Notes: generated from the letters alone by a model not told the origin. A DNA stretch of 64,000 bases from Candidatus Cloacimonetes bacterium HGW-Cloacimonetes-3 (GCA_002840645.1 PHBO01000002.1:124001-188000); one strand, 5' to 3'; counted from the first letter of the stretch, positions 1 through 9,241 are shown. Program-made: numbers and translations.

Positions 1-2862
1 TTCGAAATTACCTGTACCTGCATGCATCTGTGATGGGAATTCAAATCTGAACATACCTCCCAGCATGGCATTAGAGTCACTTCTGACAGGTTGCAAGGCT
101 ACAGGCTCGGGTAGGGGAGCATAAGCAACAAGGAATTGACCGGTTTGTGAGATAGAAGCGAAGCAGATAGTGTTGTCCCCCGAGTTTGCCCATGTTGCGG
201 TTCGCAGCAAATACCATTCACCATCAGAGTTCACCGGCCGGTGGAACAGCTTGAAGCATTGCTCTTCTGGCGTGACCGGTTCATCAAAGTTATCATTTAC
301 AGTAAAAATCATATTACCGGTGAACCCGCTATCACCATCACGTTGTAAAACCCAATACTTTGTTCCAAGCACCTCACCTGAAAAGGCTGTAACCTCAGGG
401 TATTGGTTTGGAGGGAAATCCAGCATCGAGACAGTAACATGCGCAGCAGATTGCTGTGTGTAATCAAGCTGAAGGTTGCAATTACCAAAGCTCACGATGC
501 CATCCTGTTCGACTGTGGAATATACAAAACCCGATGAGAAGGGAATTGTAGAGGCAAGCCAGTCATCATCTGTCATATTTACCAAGCTTGCCGTATGACG
601 TCCGGTAAGATCACGAACTGTAGAACCAGCTCCCTCATTGAACTGCCAGCGTGCCTCGAGATCTTCCAGGTACACCCTATAACTCCGATGCACGATCTCG
701 CGTATCTCAGTCTCATTCAGAGCTCTACCCCAGAACTGCAGCTCATCGATTTCACCTTGATAGAGTTGAACGCCATTTGTTCCAGAAGCAACTCTTATTG
801 GATCACTGTTGGTAACAACGTTATAGTCATTCTCAGTAGTGAGTGCGACTTCAACGCCGTTAACATATAGCTTTGTTTCACCAGCGGAACTTCCTGAGCG
901 TGAACAGGCAACATGGTTCCATTCTCCAGGCTGAATCACATTGTCTTCGGACACCGCGACCCAAGTATTTTTACCCGCAACTGCGACCTTGTTCACACCT
1001 CCGTTCCCATATCCAACTTCGAGTTGGATGCCTCCGGGTTGATTGGTGGTACGGGTAGAAAAAACGCCCTGCCTGTTGCTTAAGTTATCCGGACGGATCC
1101 AGGCCGCAATGGTGAATTCATTGTCTATTATCAAGGAGGGCGAATCGATTTCGAGCATATCGTCCACACCGTCAAACTCCAGAGCATATCCCGGCACTTG
1201 GTCGAATTCACAGATCAGATTGTTGCCGGGGGGGTTGTAAAAGTTATCGGGCGTTTCAACCTGATTATTTATATTATCACATATAGTAACGGTGAAGAAC
1301 CCGGCATCAATAACGTTTCCAGGGGGCGCGTCGCTGGACACGTCTGCGCTAAGCCAGAAGTGATTAACACCCGGCTCCAGATATATAGAACCGTAAGCAA
1401 TGAAATCCATATTTTCAGGCGTCGTGAAGTCTTGCCCAAACTGGATATCTGTTGAAAACTCGTCAGAAAGACCAGTATACCACATTCTATAGCAATCGAC
1501 ATCCTCGCCGATATAGTTATATACTGATGCCCAGATCTCTCGAACTGAGATCACTGGAATGCTGTTGACGGTTGTGATATCAAGCCGTATGATAGGCTGG
1601 TTTGTATTACCTGGAAGGACGGGTGAATTCACAAGTGCTGTCTCAATGGATAACAGTTCCATTTCCTGGGCATCTATATGAAAGCTTTGTGTTTCGCCAA
1701 AGCTTGTGCCATACTGATCTATGGCATATGAGCGCACATAGTAGCTTTCATAGGTTGTAAATCCAGATACGTCCAGTTCGAAATGCCCTGATCCCGCACC
1801 AATAACGACAAGGTTATCGTCCATTCCGGGATCAGGCGAAGTGCTCCAGCATACCCCCACTTCGCTGAAGGTAAGGGCATCATTATCAACTACATCCACC
1901 TGAAACGTCACAGTGCCTTCCAGCGCAGTATTCAAGACTTCCCCCGTTGACACTTCTGGAGTTACTTCCCAGCGTTGCACAGGTCCGTAAGTTCCTGTTA
2001 CCAACATATCCATATAACCATCATTATCAAGATCAGCGAAAGCTATATCCCAAGCATACTCGGCATTACAAAAAGATTCGTTTACCAGATCAAACTGGAA
2101 CGATCCCGGCGCGGATTGTTCGTAACGTGTGATCGCTCCATGTGAGATAAACAGGTCCATTAAACCGTCATTATCCCAATCGAAACAGTAAGGCACGGAG
2201 GAAATTGGCAGTTGCATAGACCACACATTGCTAATATCACCATTATGATCATATGCGCGAAAAAAATTACCGAATCCAGTGGGGCTATCGAATTGTTCAA
2301 GGTGAAATGCATTTTCGAAGGAATCAATGATGATTAACTCCATATTGCCATCGTTGTCCAGATCGCAGCTTGTAGGATACCACAAATTATCCGTGTCATA
2401 TTGAAATCCTATGCAGAAATCCTCGTGTTCGGGAAGGCCACTAAAGGCAGACCCTCCTTCAATATCTGCAGACCAATGTTTGGGTAAGGGTTCCAAACCA
2501 TCGTAATCACATATGATAAGATCGGCTATTCCATCATTACCTAAATCCATAAGAGCTAGAGCAGTGTGCCAAACCAAATCCATAGTTTGATAGGAGAATA
2601 ATCCATCTCTTACAGAAAAACTCATACTGCTTACGGCATCTTGTTCCCAGCAAAGAACCTTAGGATTGAAACCAATTGAAGTACTAAGAATGTACTCATA
2701 CTTCCCGTTATTATCCAAATCGCACAATTCGGTGTTGTCACAGTGAGAGGATATTGGAATCCCGATATCTGGCGAAAGCATCTGCATTTCTACAGCCATC
2801 AACAACATTGGACACAAAAGCACTAATAAAATAATAAAAGAAAAAACTGAAGCCGGTTTCAT
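1..2862 (-). CDS. Partial secreted FG-GAP/VCBS and LamG-domain protein
   Basis: The minus strand is open from an ATG at 2862 to the window edge (954 codons, C-terminus missing), so the ORF track does not list it. The start follows a strong GGGAGG site seven bases upstream. A hydrophobic signal peptide covers about residues 5-27. Five calcium-binding FG-GAP/VCBS type loops (DLDNNGKYE, DLGNDGIAD, DLDNDGNME, DWDNDGLMD, DLDNDGYMD) lie in residues 45-300 and suggest a beta-propeller. Fibronectin-like stretches follow. A LamG/concanavalin-like domain starts near residue 563 (LEFDGVDDMLEID, FTIAAWIRPDN, WNHVACSRSG, LYVNGVEV, IDELQFWGRAL). This is a typical large surface or secreted adhesin or carbohydrate-binding protein of FCB-group bacteria; a C-terminal sorting domain is expected beyond the edge. 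The ligand is unknown. Confidence 0.85.
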   Translation of the reverse strand, partial: MKPASVFSFIILLVLLCPMLLMAVEMQMLSPDIGIPISSHCDNTELCDLDNNGKYEYILSTSIGFNPKVLCWEQDAVSSMSFSVRDGLFSYQTMDLVWHTALALMDLGNDGIADLIICDYDGLEPLPKHWSADIEGGSAFSGLPEHEDFCIGFQYDTDNLWYPTSCDLDNDGNMELIIIDSFENAFHLEQFDSPTGFGNFFRAYDHNGDISNVWSMQLPISSVPYCFDWDNDGLMDLFISHGAITRYEQSAPGSFQFDLVNESFCNAEYAWDIAFADLDNDGYMDMLVTGTYGPVQRWEVTPEVSTGEVLNTALEGTVTFQVDVVDNDALTFSEVGVCWSTSPDPGMDDNLVVIGAGSGHFELDVSGFTTYESYYVRSYAIDQYGTSFGETQSFHIDAQEMELLSIETALVNSPVLPGNTNQPIIRLDITTVNSIPVISVREIWASVYNYIGEDVDCYRMWYTGLSDEFSTDIQFGQDFTTPENMDFIAYGSIYLEPGVNHFWLSADVSSDAPPGNVIDAGFFTVTICDNINNQVETPDNFYNPPGNNLICEFDQVPGYALEFDGVDDMLEIDSPSLIIDNEFTIAAWIRPDNLSNRQGVFSTRTTNQPGGIQLEVGYGNGGVNKVAVAGKNTWVAVSEDNVIQPGEWNHVACSRSGSSAGETKLYVNGVEVALTTENDYNVVTNSDPIRVASGTNGVQLYQGEIDELQFWGRALNETEIREIVHRSYRVYLEDLEARWQFNEGAGSTVRDLTGRHTASLVNMTDDDWLASTIPFSSGFVYSTVEQDGIVSFGNCNLQLDYTQQSAAHVTVSMLDFPPNQYPEVTAFSGEVLGTKYWVLQRDGDSGFTGNMIFTVNDNFDEPVTPEEQCFKLFHRPVNSDGEWYLLRTATWANSGDNTICFASISQTGQFLVAYAPLPEPVALQPVRSDSNAMLGGMFRFEFPSQMHAGTGNFE

Positions 2863-3885
2863 AAATCCTCCCTGATAATAATAGATACCTTATTCATGTT
2901 TAACCACCTATTTAATCAATTGTTCAATATTTACAACAATCTGCGCCAAGCGTAAGCGATGTAATCAGCGAGCCGGCGGTGCTGTTTCGAGTTTCCAACT
3001 ATGTAAATAATGTAGCATTTTTACATCGCAATATATTCATGGCATTTTAGAACTGCGTTTTGAAAATCAATTTCATTCGATGTGAAAATAAGTGTCAATT
3101 AACAGGTACAATCCATAGATTTGGTCAACATCTCAAATAGTGAACGAGGGAGAGCCACTTCGCTCCAATATCAGCTTCAAAGCTGATTGTATAAGCACTT
3201 CTTGACCTTAGTCACGACGCAATAATATTAATCCACGTGCATTCTGTCAAGAACTTTCTGCGTTTGAGTCCGATTTTTCAAGGGCTTTTAGTATAGAATC
3301 TGTCGCTTTTCTAATTGCCGGTCTGACTATCATTTGTTTATTAAAAACCTCACCGGGAAACGATCCATCAGTCTATGACTTAGGACTCTAAGCACATGAT
3401 CCTTAAGGACGAAATCTAACTTGGGGTTTCAGATGGACAATCAAGAAAATTAAGCATACTAAAGATGATATTGGCAATAAGATATCACAAATCAATACTT
3501 TGATATCGGATTCAGAGAGCAATTGATGTCAGTGTGCTAAATAATGTGACGAAAGTGAAGCGAGTATGTAGCTTCTGCTGAAAGTTAACTATGAAACTAC
3601 TGTAACAGAAATTGTATCTGCCAAATCCCACAATCTGACTCTAATAATACTCGATTTGCCCTTTGTTGCTCCCTTCTCATTTATCTAACAAAGCTCTAAT
3701 AATTCCCTAACAATTCCCTAACGCCATTAGGGAATTGTTAGGGAATCACTATAGAAGCACTAAGGATATTAGCAAGGGCAAAGGGAGGGGGTATTATGGT
3801 TTGGCTTAAAGTGCAGGCACAGGGGAAGTTCGCTTTGATAGGGGTATAGAGAGGGATAAGGCTATTTATCGGGCTTATTTTCTTG
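2863..3885. other. 1-kb non-coding region with small inverted repeats
   Basis: No convincing gene is seen. The region holds short hairpins: ATCAGCTT/AAGCTGAT at 3170-3187, GATATCA/TGATATC at 3481-3507, and the long palindrome at 3702-3746 (separate entry). The left end must carry the promoter of the minus-strand LamG gene. A purine-rich stretch near 3780-3800 resembles the flank of the related palindrome at 25224. The stretch may hold decayed DNA, but no recognisable remnant was found. Confidence 0.5.
3702..3746. repeat. Palindrome with tandem 11-mers in each arm (family A, copy 1)
   Basis: Two perfect 20-bp arms (ATTCCCTAACAATTCCCTAA at 3702-3721 and its complement at 3727-3746) flank a 5-bp centre, CGCCA. 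Each arm is two tandem copies of an 11-mer of the form AATTCCCTAAC. The flanks add a weaker outer stem (CCCTTTG...GCAAAGGG type). A relative with the centre in the opposite orientation (TGGCG) lies at 25224-25306. It sits between two minus-strand genes and has no T-tract, so a simple terminator is unlikely. Confidence 0.75.
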
Positions 3886-5739
3886 CTAAATCTTGGCTTC
3901 GATGCTCATGCTGAAGTCTCTTCCGGCTTCAGGAAAGCCGTATTCACCCTGATAATCTGCATCAAATATATTATCCACCCCAAATCTGAAACTAAAAGAT
4001 TGCCAGGGAATCAGAAGGTGGATATCATGCAACCAGTACTCTTTTAGACGGTGATAAACACCCATATCGTCCAGTGAATAGCGCATGCCTCTGAAGGAGG
4101 ATATAGTTGTTAAAACACAATCTGCTGGCAGCTTGAGCTGATGAGAAAGCTCAAGGGAGTGCTTAGGGCTTTCAGTAAGGCGGTAATCGCTGCTCTTCTT
4201 GATTTCTAAAAAGGAATAATCTGCCTTAAACTCGTAGCATGGGATGGGGGAGAGGATGATGCCAAGCTCTGCTCCTTCGGAAATGAACTTATAGATGTTT
4301 TGATACTTGTTGCCCTGTAAATCTATCAAGTTCCGACAGATATTGTAGAATCCGCTACAGGAAATGGTTACAGCATCCAACACCAAGGGTTGCAAGTGGC
4401 TAAGCTCCAGCTTAAGGGAACTTTGGTGCTTCAAATCCGGATTACCCTTATCATAAGAAAACAACTGACGCATAGTGGGTGGAGCTGTGTTTATCCCCAT
4501 GGCAAAGGAGCTTTTGCCTCCCGAGTGCGAAGTATAAATGACACCCAAAGCAGGTTCTGCAAGCAAACCGCTACTAATCCCCAAGCCGCTTGTGAGGCGG
4601 ATATTGTCTTTCACAATTCGTTCATATTGGCAGAATACGCTGTGGCTCTGTAACTTATTGGTTTTCCAAACAGGATATGCACCGGTATCTTTGCGACGGT
4701 TGCTTCGCAATTCATAACGATAACCAAAGTCCCAGATACTGTTGCTATTGCTTTGATAACGAAGGCGGGGAGCAAAGCCCCAGCTTTGGTTATCCATGCG
4801 GGAATCCACGTTTATATACTGAGACTGGGCATCGTTATATTCCAAGTATCTATCCCCACCGCCATCATAGCTTAACAATGAAGTGAGAACTGTGTTGCCG
4901 GAAAGCCTGAATTCACCTGTGAATCCCGCATTATAGCGCATCCAGTCCTTGTACTGCCGATACTTACGTTCATAGATAGAGGAGGGGATATCCTTATGAT
5001 TCATGCCGCTATAGCTGACATCCAAGCCAAGCTTATGAAAGGTAAATACATCTGCGTTAATACTGCTGCTGAAGGTGTATTGCTCTTTGGCACTGAAGTT
5101 ACGAACCCCTCCGTTTTCGGTGAAGGTGGGGCGGAACTTCTTAGATAGCATAAAGCCGTCACTACGCAAACCGGCTATCCCAATCCGGTAATTCCAGGCT
5201 GGGAAGCCGTGAGAAGAACTGATTTGTAATTCCTGCGTGTTGTTGCGCTTGATGGTGCTATTAAGGCTTAGCCAATATTGGGTGGACGGTTCACTTGTGA
5301 TCAGGTTTATCACCCCACCCATGCTTCCTGAACCATATAAAGGGGAAGCAGGCCCCTTAACTACCTGAATTTCTTGTATATCCAGCGTGGAGAGCTTACT
5401 GATATCCACATTGCCAAAGTAGCCGTTGTTGATCGGGCGTCCGTTAATCATGATCTTCAGTTCATGCTTGCGAAAGCCCCTTAGCTTTAAATTGCTTTCG
5501 TCTTTGGTTCCTACACTGGCACTAATACCAACAATATTGCTTAATGCTTCCCTTAAAGAAAGCACATCTTTGCTATCTTGCATGCTTATCTGCTGAAGAG
5601 AGCCAATCGCTTCGGAAGGCTTCCCCACTACAACCCTAATTGTGGGCAGATGGAAGGTTTTCAGGCTGTCCGGATCCGGTTTAGCAAATATGCTCGTGCA
5701 GATTATGCAAGTTATCAGAAAACTGATTAGTTTATGCAT
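3886..5739 (-). CDS. TonB-dependent outer-membrane receptor
   Basis: A 617-residue protein with a signal peptide (residues 1-19), a plug domain (about 50-150, with the typical VVKGPASPLYGSGSMGGVIN) and a beta-barrel that ends in the classic receptor C-terminus (VDNIFDADY...GRDFSMSIEAKI). It would carry a scarce ligand across the outer membrane using TonB/ExbBD energy from elsewhere in the genome. It starts 8 bases after the stop of the upstream lipoprotein gene and has no clear ribosome-binding site of its own, so the two are probably translationally coupled and under the same leader RNA. The ligand is not evident from sequence. The neighbours with a molybdopterin-type fold and the riboswitch-like leader point to a cofactor or metal complex rather than a sugar. 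It is at the short end for the family and no frameshift is seen. Confidence 0.9.
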   Translation of the reverse strand: MHKLISFLITCIICTSIFAKPDPDSLKTFHLPTIRVVVGKPSEAIGSLQQISMQDSKDVLSLREALSNIVGISASVGTKDESNLKLRGFRKHELKIMINGRPINNGYFGNVDISKLSTLDIQEIQVVKGPASPLYGSGSMGGVINLITSEPSTQYWLSLNSTIKRNNTQELQISSSHGFPAWNYRIGIAGLRSDGFMLSKKFRPTFTENGGVRNFSAKEQYTFSSSINADVFTFHKLGLDVSYSGMNHKDIPSSIYERKYRQYKDWMRYNAGFTGEFRLSGNTVLTSLLSYDGGGDRYLEYNDAQSQYINVDSRMDNQSWGFAPRLRYQSNSNSIWDFGYRYELRSNRRKDTGAYPVWKTNKLQSHSVFCQYERIVKDNIRLTSGLGISSGLLAEPALGVIYTSHSGGKSSFAMGINTAPPTMRQLFSYDKGNPDLKHQSSLKLELSHLQPLVLDAVTISCSGFYNICRNLIDLQGNKYQNIYKFISEGAELGIILSPIPCYEFKADYSFLEIKKSSDYRLTESPKHSLELSHQLKLPADCVLTTISSFRGMRYSLDDMGVYHRLKEYWLHDIHLLIPWQSFSFRFGVDNIFDADYQGEYGFPEAGRDFSMSIEAKI

Positions 5740-5747
5740 ATTGCAGT

Positions 5748-6569
5748 CTAATAGTCGGTCATCACAGTCCGTGTGTAGCTGCTCAAATCGGTGGGCACCG
5801 GGAATGTGATGTTTACTGTAGCGTGGTCGGCAACTGTGAAATTGTGACTCTGCACCTCAAGAGTAGTAATTTCCAGCCTTGCAAGTCGTTTAAACTTCTT
5901 TTGGCTTCCGGTCATACTACCGTTAAAACTTGGGAAAGTGGTGGTTTCGGTATTAAGAAAGTAATAAGCATCTTGGATTTGCTCCGGAGTATAATCCACG
6001 GCGTAGCCATCACCTGCGACCAGTTTAACGGAAGTGTAGTTTGTAATCCCTTGCAGCAAATCAGAAAGCTTTATTGCATCTTCAGCATAGGAAGCCCAAT
6101 TAGTCATGTTGTGTTTTGGTAAGCTATGCAGCTCAGCCAGTTTTGTGCTACCTCCTGCCACTATATCCACTTTGCGGTATAAACGAAATGTACCGGTGTT
6201 CCGCACCTTGAAGGCACCCGGTAGGGAAGCATCGGCAAACCAAGTCTTTTTGTTGTCGCTGGGGATAAAGAAGCCATCTTTGAAGCTTTCCCATGATAGG
6301 TCATAACCGGCATTCACGCTTTGGCGGGGGCTCCAAGCATCTTCATCTGCACTTACAATCTCATAGGCAAACAGGCTACGGTAATCTGTTACATCCTCTG
6401 CATCGCTGGTGATAAGATCGTGCACGGCAGCTTGGGATATGAACTGATCCAGTTTGTAGCCATAGATGTTTAGATCAGTGGGGTTGTTGTTTGTGTTGTT
6501 GTCCTTTTCGCTGCAAGAGCTAAGTACAACAGCCACAAGTATAAACAAGACATAAAGAAGCTTTTTCAT
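5748..6569 (-). CDS. Lipoprotein with sulfite-oxidase (molybdopterin) fold-like domain
   Basis: The ORF-track start at 6812 is too early. The ATG at 6569 follows GGAGGT and opens a lipoprotein signal peptide with lipobox LSSC (Cys19), giving 273 residues. After an Asn-rich linker the protein has stretches resembling the oxidoreductase molybdopterin-binding fold (PF00174 type): LSDLLQGI followed by VKLVAGDGYAVDYT and a closing FKRLARLEI. An earlier block (YRSLFAYEIV...LPGAFKVRNTGTFRLYRKVDIV) may be a first half-repeat. No cysteine remains besides the lipid-modified one, so the usual Cys ligand of the molybdenum is absent and catalysis by the standard mechanism is unlikely. Its gene is first in the operon with the TonB receptor. 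I infer a periplasm-facing ligand-binding lipoprotein; the fold assignment is from motif reading only. Confidence 0.7.
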   Translation of the reverse strand: MKKLLYVLFILVAVVLSSCSEKDNNTNNNPTDLNIYGYKLDQFISQAAVHDLITSDAEDVTDYRSLFAYEIVSADEDAWSPRQSVNAGYDLSWESFKDGFFIPSDNKKTWFADASLPGAFKVRNTGTFRLYRKVDIVAGGSTKLAELHSLPKHNMTNWASYAEDAIKLSDLLQGITNYTSVKLVAGDGYAVDYTPEQIQDAYYFLNTETTTFPSFNGSMTGSQKKFKRLARLEITTLEVQSHNFTVADHATVNITFPVPTDLSSYTRTVMTDY

Positions 6570-6576
6570 TTTTTTA

Positions 6577-6711
6577 CCTCCATGAAAAGCAGGAGGCTTA
6601 CAGGGCTGATATTTCCACTGTAGCCTTTCCAAAGGGAGGCATGACCGTTTCCCGTCATACCCTATCGGTGGCAGTCCATGCAACAAATGTTTAGGATCAG
6701 CCACTCGGCTG
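6577..6711 (-). promoter_or_regulatory. Candidate riboswitch in the lipoprotein/TonB leader
   Basis: Read on the minus strand, the leader folds into a closed domain. The outer stem GGCTGAT/ATCAGCC (6702-6696 with 6610-6604) encloses CCAC/GTGG, TGAC/GTCA around a GAAA-type loop, and GCCT/AGGC. A competing hairpin, CAGCC-gagt-GGCTG at 6711-6698, uses the same strand as the outer stem, so the two cannot coexist. Downstream, CCTCC (6596-6592) can pair with the GGAGG ribosome-binding site (6581-6577). An aptamer, an anti-stem and a hidden ribosome site are the expected parts of a translational riboswitch. The class is not assigned: it lacks clear cobalamin, TPP or SAM boxes. A molybdenum-cofactor type is a guess prompted by the genes. 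Confidence 0.55.
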
Positions 6712-6741
6712 AGTACGAAATGCAAATATGCCCTGTTTCTG

Positions 6742-6787
6742 TCAAGTGAAGTTGCCGGTTGACAAAATGTATTACCTACAGGATTAA
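6742..6787. promoter_or_regulatory. Divergent promoter region
   Basis: Two TTGACA -35 boxes point away from each other. On the plus strand TTGACA (6759-6764) is followed 17 bases later by GATTAA and leads to the gene at 6818. On the minus strand TTGACA (6747-6742) leads into the structured leader of the lipoprotein gene; its -10 box is poor. The two transcription units therefore share a 30-bp control region. Confidence 0.5.
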
Positions 6788-6817
6788 GAAACAAAACCAA
6801 CAGGAGTAACAAAATAT

Positions 6818-7705
6818 ATGCGGAATATCATAATTATCTTATGCATTGCACTGATATGTGTGAGTGGAACTGCAATACAGATAACAGACAGCAAACAAAA
6901 ACAGATAGAGTTTAGCTATGATAAGCTCTGCAAAGAGGAATTAACAGAGTTTAGCACCAGCCGCAATAAAAATGCCAAGGATATATCAGAAACATGGCGT
7001 GGAATAGCTTTACTACCTTGGTTGGATAAGCTGGGATACAGCAATTGGCATACCTTGAGATGCGTAAGCTCCGATGCATACGAAGTGAAACTACACCGCA
7101 CAGAATTGGATGCAATGCCCGCTTATATTGCCCTGGTTCACGAGACTGAATTTCTGGCAGAAAGCGATTTACGGGTAGTTTTTCCGCAAACAAGAGATAA
7201 CTTGTGGCTGAGGGGCATATCCAAGCTGTATCTTGAACCCTTTGAGGGCGTAGCCCATCCACGACAATTGTTTATTTGGGAGGATAACCAGTCCGGTTTG
7301 GCTTGGGAAAACAGCTTACTTACGCTGGAAAAACTAATGCACCAAGCATTTCGCCAGAACAGTGGAACAGTTACTTTTTTAGATTCCAAGATGCACACTA
7401 TATCTTTGGAATACCCCGCTCAATTAGGCAAGGCAAGTATATCCACCGAATTAAACGGAACACTTAGCTTATATGGTATAACCTTGATTGGCTATATGCA
7501 GATTGAGGATATAATCTATTTACAGTGCGGTCCCTACGCATACGTGAAAAGAGCGTATCTCCCTTCCTTGCAGAGTATAGGAACTGCTTTGCTATGGGAC
7601 TGGGCTACCATAAACCGCTACGAAATAACAGGGATAGAGCGCACAAGCTTCTCCACCAGCCCCAAACAGGATTATCGTGATACAAAGTGGATTGAATTGG
7701 AATAA
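6818..7705 (+). CDS. Secreted protein with sulfite-oxidase (molybdopterin) fold-like domain
   Basis: A 295-residue exported protein with a signal peptide at about residues 1-19 and an AGGAG site 11 bases before the ATG. Residues 59-142 read like the core of a molybdopterin-binding oxidoreductase domain: TWRGIALLPWLDKLG (compare WxGVPLxxLL), then VSSDAYEVKL (compare S-DGY), then a block like LRVVFPQ and LWLRGISKLYLEP (compare PLRLVVP and the closing strand). The second half (about 170-290) may be a diverged repeat of the same fold. It is transcribed away from the lipoprotein/TonB operon, from the same short control region. Enzymatic activity is doubtful because no clear molybdenum-ligand Cys motif is seen. 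It may bind the TonB ligand in the periplasm; this is inference. Confidence 0.65.
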   Translation: MRNIIIILCIALICVSGTAIQITDSKQKQIEFSYDKLCKEELTEFSTSRNKNAKDISETWRGIALLPWLDKLGYSNWHTLRCVSSDAYEVKLHRTELDAMPAYIALVHETEFLAESDLRVVFPQTRDNLWLRGISKLYLEPFEGVAHPRQLFIWEDNQSGLAWENSLLTLEKLMHQAFRQNSGTVTFLDSKMHTISLEYPAQLGKASISTELNGTLSLYGITLIGYMQIEDIIYLQCGPYAYVKRAYLPSLQSIGTALLWDWATINRYEITGIERTSFSTSPKQDYRDTKWIELE

Positions 7706-7720
7706 TTAGGCTATGTTTAT

Positions 7721-8188
7721 TTAATACCAGTAATCCCAATAGTCATCAAAGTCAGTGTATTCGATAATCAGGGTTTCACTTTCATCACCAGTAGGATAAA
7801 CATATATGGCTTTCTCGTTTTCAAGTTCCCACACATCTTCTTCGTAGTAATCGTCATAGTATGATTCCACTTTGTGTAGGGCGGTTAAATCTGCCATATA
7901 CTTGTCGATAATGGTTTGGTCTCCATTAACTGTAAATCTGATTGTCCAGCCGCTAACCGTGCCATTCTTGTCTAAATCACGAACAGAAAGAGACGCTAAT
8001 CGGGGGATTTTAGTGCTTTTATACAGGGTGGAAGTATCCGTCTTTTCGCTTACGGTAAAGCCCTTTGCGAGCAAAGCCTTGTTTACATCACTGATATCCT
8101 GACCAAAGCTGATATCAAACATACCTTTCTGGGCAAACAAGCCCAGTACTAACGCAATAAACAAACAAATAAGTAGAGTTCTTTTCAT
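7721..8188 (-). CDS. Small exported protein, unknown function
   Basis: The likely start is the inner ATG at 8188, which opens a signal peptide (MKRTLLICLFIALVLGLFAQ) after an AGGT site; this gives 155 residues rather than 168. The mature part contains FGQDISDVNKALLAKGF, reminiscent of small exported proteins whose helix reads one residue of a repeated measure, and ends in a very acidic, Tyr-rich tail (DDYYEEDVWE, DFDDYWDYWY). No family recognised. It converges with the gene ending at 7705, only 15 bases away. Confidence 0.7.
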   Translation of the reverse strand: MKRTLLICLFIALVLGLFAQKGMFDISFGQDISDVNKALLAKGFTVSEKTDTSTLYKSTKIPRLASLSVRDLDKNGTVSGWTIRFTVNGDQTIIDKYMADLTALHKVESYYDDYYEEDVWELENEKAIYVYPTGDESETLIIEYTDFDDYWDYWY

Positions 8189-8367
8189 CTTTGTATACCT
8201 CTTAGACTCTAAAATAATGCATTGCATTGTATTGTCAAGCAGATTGTTTTGAAGATGTGTTAAAGGATATCAGATGTTGATTTAGCTTGACAAATATCTT
8301 CTTCAGGTTGTATTGAAGACAAATCTACACACAGTACAGAGCGAAGGCTAAAGATGAGGAAAACCAT

Positions 8368-9108
8368 ATGACACTCCAACAGGATTTTGAAATATCGGGA
8401 CAATGGCTGTTTAGATGGAGGAGTTATCTTCCCCTATTCCTGTTTATTATTTACGTATATTCTCTAAAGGATTTCCGCTATTTAGGCGGCTCAGAAAAAT
8501 TGGATCATCTCTGGGAAATATTCTGCTTGATGGTAAGCTTTTTCGGGATGCTAATCAGAGCATTAACCGTTGGACACACGCCCAAAAATACTTCCGGGCG
8601 GAACACCACAAAGCAGATTGCCGATAAGCTAAACACTACAGGGATATATTCTGTAATCAGGCATCCCTTGTATTTGGGTAATTTTTTCATGATGTTGGGT
8701 ATCACTCTGTTTGTTCATCAGGTGTGGCCTACGCTGGTATTTATCTTGTTGTTTTCTCTGTATTACGAAAGAATTATGTACACAGAGGAAGCTTTTTTGA
8801 AAGACAAATACAAAGACGAGTTTCAGGCTTGGGCGAATAAAACCCCTGCGATTATTCCCAGTTTCAAAAAATATATAGCACCGGAACTGCCATTTTCGCT
8901 AAAGAATGTGCTTCGCCGTGAATACAGCGGTTTCCTTGGAGTTATTCTATCTATGTTTGTGTTGGAAGAACTAAGCGACTGGGTTTTGAATGAGCAATTA
9001 GAAGTAGATTTACTGTGGATTGTTATTGTCCTAAGCGGGTTTGTGGTATGGTTTGTGCTCCGAAATTTAAAGAAAAAAACCCATGTACTTGACGTGCAAG
9101 GACGCTAA
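8368..9108 (+). CDS. Isoprenylcysteine carboxyl methyltransferase / PEMT-like membrane protein
   Basis: A 246-residue membrane protein with about six hydrophobic segments. The signature of the ICMT/phospholipid methyltransferase family is present in the middle: IYSVIRHPLYLGNFFMMLGI, followed by the cytosolic tail motif YYERIMYTEEAFLKDKYKDEFQAWA and a P-x-x-IPSF. These residues bind S-adenosylmethionine in the family. In bacteria such enzymes methylate lipids or small molecules, not isoprenylated proteins; the substrate here is unknown. The start follows GAGGA. It has no operon partner: the next gene has its own promoter-like TTGACA at 9178. Confidence 0.8.
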   Translation: MTLQQDFEISGQWLFRWRSYLPLFLFIIYVYSLKDFRYLGGSEKLDHLWEIFCLMVSFFGMLIRALTVGHTPKNTSGRNTTKQIADKLNTTGIYSVIRHPLYLGNFFMMLGITLFVHQVWPTLVFILLFSLYYERIMYTEEAFLKDKYKDEFQAWANKTPAIIPSFKKYIAPELPFSLKNVLRREYSGFLGVILSMFVLEELSDWVLNEQLEVDLLWIVIVLSGFVVWFVLRNLKKKTHVLDVQGR

Positions 9109-9241
9109 AGTACAGGCAAACAGTAAGTATTTCATAAGCAATTGGAAGGTTATTCTGCCTGATTCTTTATAATGCGCTTGACATATTCTCTTATCGCTCA
9201 TGCTTTGTACGTTAGGTTAATATCACTCTTTGGGAGATGCA

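Noticed and set aside
3247-3333. 28-codon minus-strand ORF in the first large gap
   Set aside because: It has no ribosome site and no match; chance occurrence is likely.
6577-6711. Cobalamin riboswitch, the usual leader of TonB operons
   Set aside because: The conserved GCCACTG box and the GGGAA / CGGTG pattern are not found in the right order on either strand.
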